Origin: Lentimicrobiaceae bacterium
Lineage (GTDB): Bacteria; Bacteroidota; Bacteroidia; Bacteroidales; JAGONC01
DNA: 5,051 nucleotides
Assembly (NCBI GenBank): GCA_030621075.1
Contig: JAUXII010000115.1
Span: 1 to 5,051 of the forward strand
Direction: 5' to 3'
The notes beneath the pieces are model-generated. The model saw only the letters and a program-made list of their open reading frames with translations. It was not told the origin of the DNA and did not search any database. The position numbers and the translations under genes are program-made. Numbering within the stretch: the first letter of the stretch is position 1; the number at the start of each line of letters is the position of its first letter. This document shows positions 1 to 5,051 of the stretch, one piece after another.

Positions 1-233
1 TAATTTTGATTAATAAAATGAAAAATAAATAGATTGAATTATTCTAATTTTAGTATTGAACATATATCTATTAATCATTTTTTTAGGTAATACAAACAAT
101 ATGGATATTTATTAACAATTTATGAATATAGTTCTTGAGATGTGAATAATTCTAATAGTAACTCCTGTTTTCTGCACTTCTTTTTAAATCGTATTTAAAT
201 ATTCGTATCTCTAACGTGTAAATCATTGATTAG
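1..233. other. AT-rich non-coding stretch, no gene seen
   Basis: Together with the mobile-element region to its right, this forms a gene-free stretch of about 430 bases. It is strongly AT-rich and all six frames are broken by frequent stops; the only start-like codons lead to peptides of a few residues (for example MKNK from position 19). I see no tRNA, riboswitch-like conserved block or CRISPR-like repeat. It probably contains the end region or upstream flank of a gene lying outside the left edge. Confidence 0.6.
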
Positions 234-240
234 CCCCGGA

Positions 241-246
241 CTTCAG
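241..246. repeat. Left copy of 6-bp target-site duplication CTTCAG
   Basis: CTTCAG directly abuts the left terminal repeat of the 108-bp element. The same hexamer in the same orientation abuts the right end at 355-360. Because it is a direct repeat lying inside an otherwise inverted structure, it breaks the palindrome at its two central bases. A single long hairpin would not explain this, but a target duplication would. Confidence 0.72.
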
Positions 247-354
247 AGGCTGTGTGGAAATTAAAAGTCAACCCTCTGAGAATTGAATATTTGAATTCTT
301 TCTCAGATACCTACCCGAGTAAACTACGCAGGGGAAATCGTTTTCACACAGCCT
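247..354. mobile_element. 108-bp MITE-like element with terminal inverted repeats
   Basis: The ends are AGGCTGTGTGGAAA (247-260) and TTTTCACACAGCCT (341-354), which are inverted repeats matching at 13 of 14 positions. A 6-bp direct repeat CTTCAG lies immediately outside both ends, as expected for a target-site duplication. The interior has no coding capacity, so any movement would need a transposase supplied in trans; this makes it a MITE or an internally deleted insertion sequence. The end sequence resembles the terminal repeats of some DDE-transposase insertion sequences that begin with GAGGCTGT-like tips (IS1182-like families come to mind), but that family assignment is from memory and needs a database match. 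Orientation and parent element are unknown. Confidence 0.75.
275..307. repeat. Inner inverted repeat of the 108-bp element
   Basis: TCTGAGAA (275-282) is the exact reverse complement of TTCTCAGA (300-307). Further inside, GAATT (280-284) can pair with AATTC (294-298), so the stem can be extended with a small bulge. RNA or single-stranded DNA from the element could therefore form a second hairpin inside the one made by the terminal repeats. Such internal palindromes are common in MITEs. Confidence 0.55.
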
Positions 355-360
355 CTTCAG
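355..360. repeat. Right copy of 6-bp target-site duplication CTTCAG
   Basis: This is the direct-repeat partner of 241-246, sitting between the right terminal repeat of the element and the right arm of the GC-rich stem. In the reconstructed empty site the two copies collapse to one and form the entire loop of the hairpin. Confidence 0.72.
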
Positions 361-401
361 TCCGGGGAAATAGAGGAGAAACAGAATTCGCGTTTAAATA
401 G

Positions 402-409
402 TATCTTTG
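402..409 (+). promoter_or_regulatory. Candidate Bacteroidota -7 promoter element for the dehydratase gene
   Basis: TATCTTTG matches the TAnnTTTG -7 consensus of the Bacteroidota primary sigma factor. It ends 20 bases before the ATG at 430, so transcription would start only about 15 bases upstream of the gene. I see no clear TTTG at the expected -33 position (about 377-383), so the promoter is incomplete by consensus. The hairpin and mobile element end 34 bases upstream of it. Confidence 0.45.
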
Positions 410-429
410 CAAATAAAGAAAAATGCTCC

Positions 430-2304
430 ATGTTAACCATTATTAAACACACCCCTCGCTGGCTGATATTCCTGATCGATATACTGATCGTGCTCAGTTC
501 ACTCCTCCTCGCTTACCTCGTAAGATTTAATTTTAATATTCCACCAAATGAATTGGGCCCACTGCCATCAATTTTACTTTTTGTATTGCTGATCAGAGGC
601 TTGAGTTTTGTTTTGTTGCGGACGTATGCCGGCATTATCAGATACACAAGCACCGAAGATGCTGTTCGTATATTTCTCGTGATCCTTGGCGGTAGTTTGT
701 TTTTTGTTTTAACAAACATTTTTACTTATTATTTCATAAACCAAAAATATTTCATCCCCTTTTCAATTATTATTATTGAATTTATTACCAGCATTTTCAT
801 CATGACCACCTTTCGTTTGCTGGTCAAGATCACCTATCTCGAAATCATCAACCCTTCTAAAGAAAAATCGAAAGTGATCATATTTGGTGCAGGAGAAGCC
901 GGAGTGATCACAAAAAGGGCACTGGACAGGGATGCCGGTTCAAAATTAAAGGTTATTGGTTTTATTGATGATGATAAAAAGAAGGCTGGTAAAAAACTTG
1001 AAGGGGTTGATATTTTCGGGCCGGAAAAAATGGAAAGGCTTTTAAGGAGACATCAAATTGACCACCTTATTCTTTCTGTCCAAAATCTTTCTCCCGACAG
1101 GAAAAAAGAGATCATTGAAACCTGCCTTGAATACGAAACGAGGGTACTGAATGTTCCGCCTGTTATAAAGTGGATTAACGGTGAACTGAGCTTCAGCCAG
1201 ATCAGAGAAATTAATATTGATGACCTGCTTGGACGCGAGATCATTAAGTTGGACGACAAGGCGGTCAGTGAAGAACTCTCAGGAAAAAACATCCTGGTTA
1301 CAGGGGCTTCAGGTTCTATTGGGAGTGAAATAGCCCGTCAGGTTGCTAAGTATAAGCCAAATAAGCTAATGCTCCTCGATCAGGCAGAATCCCCTTTGCA
1401 TCAACTGGAGCTGGAATGTGCTGATATTTTCAGATCAAAGAACTGTGAAATTATTATTGCCGACATCTGTAATAAAGTAAGAATGGAAAAGATATTCCAT
1501 GACTTTAAACCAACTATTATTTACCATGCAGCAGCTTATAAGCATGTACCTATGATGGAGAACAACCCTGTTGAAGCGTTGCATACAAATGTTATAGGCA
1601 CCAGAATATTGGCTGATCTGGCCGTAAAATATAATGTCGGTAAATTCATTATGATCTCTACTGATAAAGCCGTTAACCCGGCCAACGTAATGGGAGCTTC
1701 CAAGAGAATTGCCGAGATGTATACACAATCACAGAACCAACAGGATACAACCAGGTTTATTACTACCCGGTTTGGCAATGTGCTGGGCTCTAATGGCTCG
1801 GTAATACCTCTTTTTAAAAAGCAAATAGCAAGTGGAGGTCCAATCACGATCACACATCCGGAGGTAACGCGTTATTTTATGACCATTCCGGAAGCAAGCC
1901 AATTGGTATTGGAAGCAGGTGCTATGGGTAAAGGTGGTGAGATCTTTATTTTTGACATGGGTAAATCAGTGAAAATTACCGACCTGGCAAAAAAAATGAT
2001 TAAACTTTCCGGGCTTACACTGGGGAAAGATATTCAAATTGCCTATTCAGGCCTTCGCCCCGGTGAAAAATTGTATGAAGAATTGCTAAACGATAAGGAA
2101 AACACAGTTCCTACACACCACCCTCAAATCATGATTGCTAAAGAGAGAGAGTATAATAGGATAGCAAATAATGGAAAAATAAATGAGCTAATTGCGTTGT
2201 TTGAGGAACAAAATAATGAGAAAATAGTCAGAAAGATGAAACAAATTGTACCGGAATTTAAAAGCGCCAACTCCATTTATGAAGAACTGGACACCGTTTG
2301 CTGA
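430..2304 (+). CDS. Membrane-anchored nucleotide-sugar 4,6-dehydratase (CapD/WbpM/PglF family)
   Basis: This 624-residue protein is complete and of usual length for the long, membrane-bound members of the family. Residues 1-135 contain about four hydrophobic helices (roughly 12-31, 47-64, 81-102, 108-133). A first Rossmann-like domain starts at about 147 with FGAGEAG (152-158). The catalytic extended SDR domain starts at about 286 with the NAD(P)-binding TGASGSIG (291-298), followed by HAAAYKHVPMMENNP (366-380), STDKAVNP (410-417) and MGASKR (421-426). Met421 sits where ordinary SDRs have the catalytic Tyr, which is typical of WbpM and PglF; Lys425 is retained. Known members remove water from UDP-GlcNAc to give a 4-keto-6-deoxy sugar, the precursor of QuiNAc, FucNAc or bacillosamine-type sugars for capsule, O-antigen or protein glycans. 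The exact product and stereochemistry cannot be read from the sequence. An ATG at 423 is out of frame; 430 fits the family N-terminus (TPRWLIFLID). No Shine-Dalgarno lies at normal spacing. No glycosyltransferase is adjacent in the window. Confidence 0.95.
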   Translation: MLTIIKHTPRWLIFLIDILIVLSSLLLAYLVRFNFNIPPNELGPLPSILLFVLLIRGLSFVLLRTYAGIIRYTSTEDAVRIFLVILGGSLFFVLTNIFTYYFINQKYFIPFSIIIIEFITSIFIMTTFRLLVKITYLEIINPSKEKSKVIIFGAGEAGVITKRALDRDAGSKLKVIGFIDDDKKKAGKKLEGVDIFGPEKMERLLRRHQIDHLILSVQNLSPDRKKEIIETCLEYETRVLNVPPVIKWINGELSFSQIREINIDDLLGREIIKLDDKAVSEELSGKNILVTGASGSIGSEIARQVAKYKPNKLMLLDQAESPLHQLELECADIFRSKNCEIIIADICNKVRMEKIFHDFKPTIIYHAAAYKHVPMMENNPVEALHTNVIGTRILADLAVKYNVGKFIMISTDKAVNPANVMGASKRIAEMYTQSQNQQDTTRFITTRFGNVLGSNGSVIPLFKKQIASGGPITITHPEVTRYFMTIPEASQLVLEAGAMGKGGEIFIFDMGKSVKITDLAKKMIKLSGLTLGKDIQIAYSGLRPGEKLYEELLNDKENTVPTHHPQIMIAKEREYNRIANNGKINELIALFEEQNNEKIVRKMKQIVPEFKSANSIYEELDTVC

Positions 2305-2311
2305 ACCCTTT

Positions 2312-3505
2312 TTATTTTTCTAATATCTTAGTTACCAATTCTGCAGCTTCACCCAGACTGATAGCAGAATACACCTTGAGCCCCGATTCATCAATAATCT
2401 TTTTACCTTCTTCCGCATTTGTTCCCTGAAGCCTGACTATTATAGGTACGTTAATCTCCCCTATATTTTTATAAGCATCAACAACACCTTGTGCAACAAC
2501 ATCGCATCTGACAATTCCGCCAAAGATATTTAACAGAATCCCTTCAACATTCTTATCTTTAAGAATAATACGAAACCCTGCCTCAACCCTTCTTGTGCTG
2601 GCTGTACCACCAACATCAAGGAAATTTGCAGGATCACCGCCAGAAAGTTTTATAATATCCATCGTAGCCATTGCCAGACCTGCTCCATTAACCATGCAAC
2701 CAATATTACCATCCAGTTTAACATAGTTCAAATCGTATTTACTGGCTTCAACTTCCATCGGGTCTTCCTCGTCAAAATCTCTCATCTCCTGAATATCAGG
2801 GTGGCGATAAAGTGCATTGTCATCAATAACTACCTTTGCATCGGCAGCAAAAATTTTATCATCTGCTGTTTTAAAAACAGGATTGATTTCAAATAATGAA
2901 GCATCAGATTCAACAAAAGCTTTGTAAAGAGACTGTACAAAAGCAACCATCTGTTTAAATGCTTTCCCTCTTAATCCAAGATTAAAGGCAATTTTCCTTC
3001 CCTGAAAGGGTGTAATGCCAATTCCCTGACTAATTTCTTCTTTAAAGATCAATTCAGGGGTTTCTTCAGCCACTTTTTCGATATCCGTACCGCCCTTCGG
3101 AGAGTACATAATCATATTTTTTCCTATCTCCCTGTTAAGAAGAATACTCATGTAATATTCCTCTATTTCCGACTCCCCTTCATAAAAAATATTTTGCTCA
3201 ATAAGCACTTTTCTCACTTTTTTACCCTGCGGGCTGGTTTGAGGGGTTATGAGGTTCATGCCAATCATTTTTTTGGCGTATTGTTTAACCTCATCAAATG
3301 AATTGGCAATCTTAACGCCCCCTCCGTTGCCGCGGCCTCCGGCATGGATCTGTGCCTTCAGCGCCCATTTTTCCACTCCTGTCTTTTCTTTTATAAGCCA
3401 TGCGCAATCAACAGCTTCTTCTGGTGAACGTGCTACCATACCCTCCGGTACCTGGACACCATGTTTTTTTAATATGGATTTTCCCTGGTATTCGTGTAAA
3501 TTCAT
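2312..3505 (-). CDS. sucC: Succinyl-CoA ligase (ADP-forming), beta subunit
   Basis: With the alpha subunit SucD this enzyme interconverts succinyl-CoA and succinate with formation of ATP (or GTP) in the cytoplasmic TCA cycle. The 397-residue product begins MNLHEYQGKS, the hallmark SucC N-terminus. The ATP-grasp domain includes KAQIHAGGRGNGGGV (50-64), EINPV (206-210) and the metal-side Asp in ADAKV (about 222). The C-terminal CoA-ligase domain has GNIGCMVNGAGLAMATMD (266-283), FLDVGG (295-300) and NIFGGIVRCDVVAQG (326-340). Length is close to the roughly 390 usual for the family and no key motif is missing. The frame is open upstream to a TTG at 3544, but the ATG at 3505 matches family starts and leaves room for a promoter. 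No sucD adjoins it; downstream is the convergent dehydratase gene, with 7 bp between stop codons. Nucleotide preference (ADP or GDP) is not determinable here. Confidence 0.97.
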   Translation of the reverse strand: MNLHEYQGKSILKKHGVQVPEGMVARSPEEAVDCAWLIKEKTGVEKWALKAQIHAGGRGNGGGVKIANSFDEVKQYAKKMIGMNLITPQTSPQGKKVRKVLIEQNIFYEGESEIEEYYMSILLNREIGKNMIMYSPKGGTDIEKVAEETPELIFKEEISQGIGITPFQGRKIAFNLGLRGKAFKQMVAFVQSLYKAFVESDASLFEINPVFKTADDKIFAADAKVVIDDNALYRHPDIQEMRDFDEEDPMEVEASKYDLNYVKLDGNIGCMVNGAGLAMATMDIIKLSGGDPANFLDVGGTASTRRVEAGFRIILKDKNVEGILLNIFGGIVRCDVVAQGVVDAYKNIGEINVPIIVRLQGTNAEEGKKIIDESGLKVYSAISLGEAAELVTKILEK

Positions 3506-3528
3506 TTTTGAAAAATTAATCTGTTTGT

Positions 3529-3549
3529 TAATTTTGGATGCCAAAATTA
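3529..3549. promoter_or_regulatory. Perfect palindrome in the sucC promoter region
   Basis: The arms TAATTTTGG (3529-3537) and CCAAAATTA (3541-3549) are exact reverse complements around a 3-base centre. Each arm contains a TAnnTTTG sequence, one facing each strand. The right arm is the candidate -7 element for sucC, and the whole palindrome lies over the expected sucC transcription start. A dimeric regulator binding here could control sucC, but a pair of back-to-back promoter elements that happen to be symmetrical is an equally simple explanation. Confidence 0.5.
3542..3549 (-). promoter_or_regulatory. Candidate -7 promoter element for sucC
   Basis: Read on the minus strand this is TAATTTTG, matching the Bacteroidota TAnnTTTG consensus. 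It would place the start of transcription near 3535, giving a leader of about 30 bases before the sucC ATG at 3505. It also argues against translation from the upstream TTG at 3544, which would lie inside the promoter. No clear -33 TTTG is seen. Confidence 0.5.
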
Positions 3550-3582
3550 CGACTTCTGTTAAGATAACATAGTATATTTTAC

Positions 3583-3590
3583 TAATTTTG
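3583..3590 (+). promoter_or_regulatory. Candidate -7 promoter element for the ABC ATPase operon
   Basis: TAATTTTG matches TAnnTTTG and ends 16 bases before the ATG at 3607, implying a very short leader of about 10 bases. A second plus-strand TAATTTTG at 3529-3536 could instead give a leader of about 65 bases. No convincing -33 element is seen for this copy. Confidence 0.4.
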
Positions 3591-3606
3591 TCGTTTTTAG
3601 TTTTTC

Positions 3607-4266
3607 ATGATAATGATTCAAGCAATTAACATTCATAAATCATTCGGCAACCTCGAAGTGCTTAAAGGAATAGACCTGTCAATACAAAAAGGTGAAATTA
3701 TTTCGATTGTTGGGGCCTCCGGGGCCGGAAAAACGACTCTTTTACAAATTCTCGGCACACTTGACCGGCCTGATAAAGGAACGTTGAATATTAATGGGAT
3801 AAATATCGCCGGCTTGCCGGAGAAAAAACTCTCGGAATTCAGAAACGAGCAGATCGGTTTTGTGTTTCAGTTTCACCATCTTTTACCTGAATTCACTGCA
3901 CTCGAGAACACTTGCATCCCTGCTTTTATTTCAAGAAAAACCAGAAAAGAAGCTGAAAAACAAGCGCTTGAAATTTTTGATTTTCTCGATTTGCGGCCAC
4001 GCATGAACCATAAACCATCAGCTTTATCCGGTGGCGAACAACAAAGAGTGGCTGTTGCCAGGGCGCTGATAAATGCTCCTTCAGTTATTCTGGCTGATGA
4101 ACCTTCAGGTAACCTCGACTCTGTAAATGCAAAAGAATTGCACAAATTATTCTTTTCTTTGAGAGATAGGTTTAATCAAACGTTTATTATTGTCACCCAT
4201 AATGATGAATTTGCTGATATGGCAGACCGCAAACTGCTCATCAAAGATGGGTTGATTATGGATTGA
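3607..4266 (+). CDS. lolD: LolD-type ABC transporter ATP-binding protein
   Basis: This is a 219-residue single nucleotide-binding domain with every ABC motif intact: Walker A GASGAGKT (36-43), Q-loop Gln88, signature LSGGEQQ (140-146), Walker B VILADEP (160-166), D-loop NLDS (169-172) and H-loop His198. The stretch [14 protein letters not shown] (88-101) is characteristic of LolD, the ATPase that with LolC/LolE extracts lipoproteins from the inner membrane for delivery to the outer membrane; the wider LolD/MacB/FtsE group also includes efflux and cell-division ATPases. It has no membrane segment and would work on the cytoplasmic face with a separate permease, none of which is in this window. 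Met1 and Met3 (3613) are both possible starts; neither has a Shine-Dalgarno. The next gene begins 5 bp after the stop codon, suggesting co-transcription. The ABC ATPase call is certain; the Lol role is likely but not proven. Confidence 0.92.
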   Translation: MIMIQAINIHKSFGNLEVLKGIDLSIQKGEIISIVGASGAGKTTLLQILGTLDRPDKGTLNINGINIAGLPEKKLSEFRNEQIGFVFQFHHLLPEFTALENTCIPAFISRKTRKEAEKQALEIFDFLDLRPRMNHKPSALSGGEQQRVAVARALINAPSVILADEPSGNLDSVNAKELHKLFFSLRDRFNQTFIIVTHNDEFADMADRKLLIKDGLIMD

Positions 4267-4271
4267 AATTT

Positions 4272-5051
4272 ATGACTCGTATTATTACCACAAATATTTA
4301 CAGCAACCAACTATTGAAGCTACTGCTTTGTTGTATCTTTTCCTTTTTTGTTTCATTCCTTTTTGCTCAAACAAATGTGACTATTGAAAATGACTATCAG
4401 GATGCAATAAAAAAAGGTGATCAATACTTGTCTGAAGAAAAATTCGATAAAGCCTTGTATTACTTTGAGAGTGCAAGCCGCTTAAAGCCCGAAGAAAATT
4501 ATCCAAAAACTAAAATTCGTGTAATTAAGGATCAACTTGATGATCAAAAAACAAAAAATATACTTTTTGAAGTATCAATTACATCAGCCGAACGATGGTT
4601 TAAAGCTTCTGAGTTTAAAAAAGCCAAAATCGAATATGAAAATGCGTTGAAAATAAACCCAACAGCACAATATCCAAAAGACAGATTAGCTCAAATAAGT
4701 AAATTGTGGTCCGATCCTGAAGTTGATGCTGCTTATGCCAAAGCAATCATGAAAGCAGATGACCTTTTTTCCAGAGAATCATATCAAAGAGCTAAAGCTG
4801 AATATATGACAGCAAGCGATCTTAAGCCTCACGAACAATACCCTCTTGATAGAATATTGGATATTAACGATATTTTAGCAAGCAGGCAGGCATTACAACA
4901 GGCTTATGAAGAGTTGATCAGGCGAGCTGACGATCATTTTGACCAAAATGAATATGAAAGTGCCCGCGACAATTATTCTGATGCTTCAGGACTTAAACCA
5001 GACGAAATATATCCAAAAACCCGGATCAGGGAAATAGAAAAAATCCTGGCT
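4272..5051 (+). CDS. Secreted TPR-like repeat protein (3' end beyond window)
   Basis: The frame is open for 260 codons from the ATG at 4272 to the right edge, so the C-terminus is missing. Residues 1-32 look like a Sec signal peptide: basic start, hydrophobic run LLKLLLCCIFSFFVSFLF, then probable cleavage at FA-Q (after Ala32). There is no Cys after the cleavage point, so it is not an evident lipoprotein. From residue 42 onward the mature part is made of regular repeats of 56-57 residues beginning at 42, 99, 155 and 212. Each unit has a TPR-like helix pair (A..aD..F....y..Ak..Y..As.LKP) followed by a third predicted helix opening with the motif YP(K/L)..(R/K)I. The protein should face the periplasm or cell envelope and act as a protein-interaction scaffold. 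It follows the LolD-type ATPase by 5 bp with no visible Shine-Dalgarno, suggesting an operon. I recognise the repeat style as typical of Bacteroidota but not a specific named family; what follows the repeats cannot be seen. Confidence 0.88.
   Translation, partial: MTRIITTNIYSNQLLKLLLCCIFSFFVSFLFAQTNVTIENDYQDAIKKGDQYLSEEKFDKALYYFESASRLKPEENYPKTKIRVIKDQLDDQKTKNILFEVSITSAERWFKASEFKKAKIEYENALKINPTAQYPKDRLAQISKLWSDPEVDAAYAKAIMKADDLFSRESYQRAKAEYMTASDLKPHEQYPLDRILDINDILASRQALQQAYEELIRRADDHFDQNEYESARDNYSDASGLKPDEIYPKTRIREIEKILA
4395..5051 (+). repeat. Tandem 56-57-residue TPR-plus-helix repeats
   Basis: There are four units at 4395-4565, 4566-4733, 4734-4904 and 4905-5051 (the last cut by the window edge), with lengths of 57, 56 and 57 residues for the complete ones. 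The Tyr-Pro pair recurs at residues 77, 134, 190 and 247, each 35 residues after the unit start. Conservation is at the protein level (LKP, YPK, RI) while the DNA has diverged. These are therefore old repeats under structural constraint rather than a recent DNA duplication. Confidence 0.8.

Larger units (their letters stand above)
234..367. repeat. GC-rich stem-loop split by an insertion
   Basis: The outer arms CCCCGGA (234-240) and TCCGGGG (361-367) are perfect reverse complements and stand out as GC-rich in AT-rich DNA. Between them lie two direct copies of CTTCAG (241-246 and 355-360) flanking a 108-bp element. Taking out the element and one CTTCAG leaves a 7-bp perfect stem with a 6-base loop, CTTCAG, which I infer to be the original site. 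Neither side of the stem has a run of T, so it is not a textbook intrinsic terminator. It could be a terminator-like hairpin, a dispersed REP-like palindrome, or an RNA structural element; the sequence alone does not decide. Confidence 0.8.

Noticed and set aside
1..8. TAATTTTG at the extreme left edge as a promoter element
   Set aside because: It matches TAnnTTTG but no gene follows it within 400 bases, and the octamer is expected by chance in such AT-rich DNA.
234..367. Reading 234-260 and 341-367 as one 27-bp imperfect inverted repeat (24 of 27 matching)
   Set aside because: Two of the three mismatches fall in the centre of CTTCAG, which is a direct repeat. Insertion with target duplication accounts for this precisely, whereas decay of a single long palindrome does not.
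192..408. Similarity between TTTAAATATTCGTATCT near 194-210 and TTTAAATAGTATCT near 393-406, on either side of the mobile element
   Set aside because: It needs a 3-base gap and is made mostly of A and T. It also lies outside the already consistent stem, duplication and terminal-repeat layers, so chance is the simpler explanation.
423..446. Seven-codon open frame (MLHVNHY) overlapping the start of the dehydratase gene
   Set aside because: It is too short to support as a leader peptide, has no composition bias suggesting attenuation, and is easily explained by chance in AT-rich DNA.
1053..1853. Open frames on the minus strand inside the dehydratase gene
   Set aside because: They have no recognisable domains and sit antisense to a well-conserved catalytic region; they are shadows of that coding sequence.
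3506..3544. Thirteen-residue N-terminal extension of SucC from a TTG at 3544
   Set aside because: The ATG at 3505 gives the conserved MNLHEYQ start, and the TTG lies inside the candidate sucC -7 element, so it would not be on the transcript.
3249..3572. Plus-strand open frame over the sucC 5' region
   Set aside because: It is antisense to conserved SucC motifs, with no family resemblance and no independent coding signal.
3873..4145. Minus-strand open frame inside the ABC ATPase gene
   Set aside because: It runs antisense to the signature and Walker B motifs; the frame is a by-product of the ATPase codons.

Overview
The window looks like chromosomal DNA from a member of the Bacteroidota. The reasons are: AT-rich intergenic DNA; no Shine-Dalgarno sequence at a normal distance from any start codon; TAnnTTTG sequences (the Bacteroidota -7 promoter element) just upstream of three of the four genes; a succinyl-CoA ligase beta gene standing alone without sucD; and a TPR protein with YPK-type repeats of a kind I associate with this phylum. 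This placement is inference; no rRNA or tRNA is present to confirm it.

Layout. Positions 1-429 are non-coding. The left 230 bases are featureless AT-rich DNA. Positions 234-367 hold a nested structure: a 108-bp MITE-like element (247-354), with 14-bp terminal inverted repeats matching at 13 positions, is bracketed by a 6-bp direct repeat CTTCAG. The CTTCAG copies are in turn bracketed by a perfect 7-bp GC-rich inverted repeat. Removing the element and one CTTCAG restores a perfect stem-loop whose loop is exactly the duplicated hexamer, so a small mobile element appears to have inserted into the loop of a hairpin. A candidate promoter (402-409) follows. It precedes a membrane-bound nucleotide-sugar 4,6-dehydratase of the CapD/WbpM/PglF family (430-2304, +), which would supply a modified UDP-sugar for surface glycan synthesis.

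Convergent to it, with only 7 bp between the stop codons, is sucC (2312-3505, -), the ATP-grasp beta subunit of succinyl-CoA ligase in the TCA cycle. A divergent promoter region of about 100 bp (3506-3606) separates sucC from a rightward pair. It contains a perfect 9-bp-arm palindrome (3529-3549) that carries a TAnnTTTG element on each strand.

The rightward pair is a LolD-type ABC ATPase (3607-4266) and, 5 bp downstream, a secreted protein built from 56-57-residue TPR-like repeats (from 4272, running off the right edge). The spacing suggests an operon. The ATPase has no permease gene in the window. Apart from the hairpin-loop insertion the genes are of ordinary, recognisable families, and I see no defence system, CRISPR array or other clearly new multigene system here.
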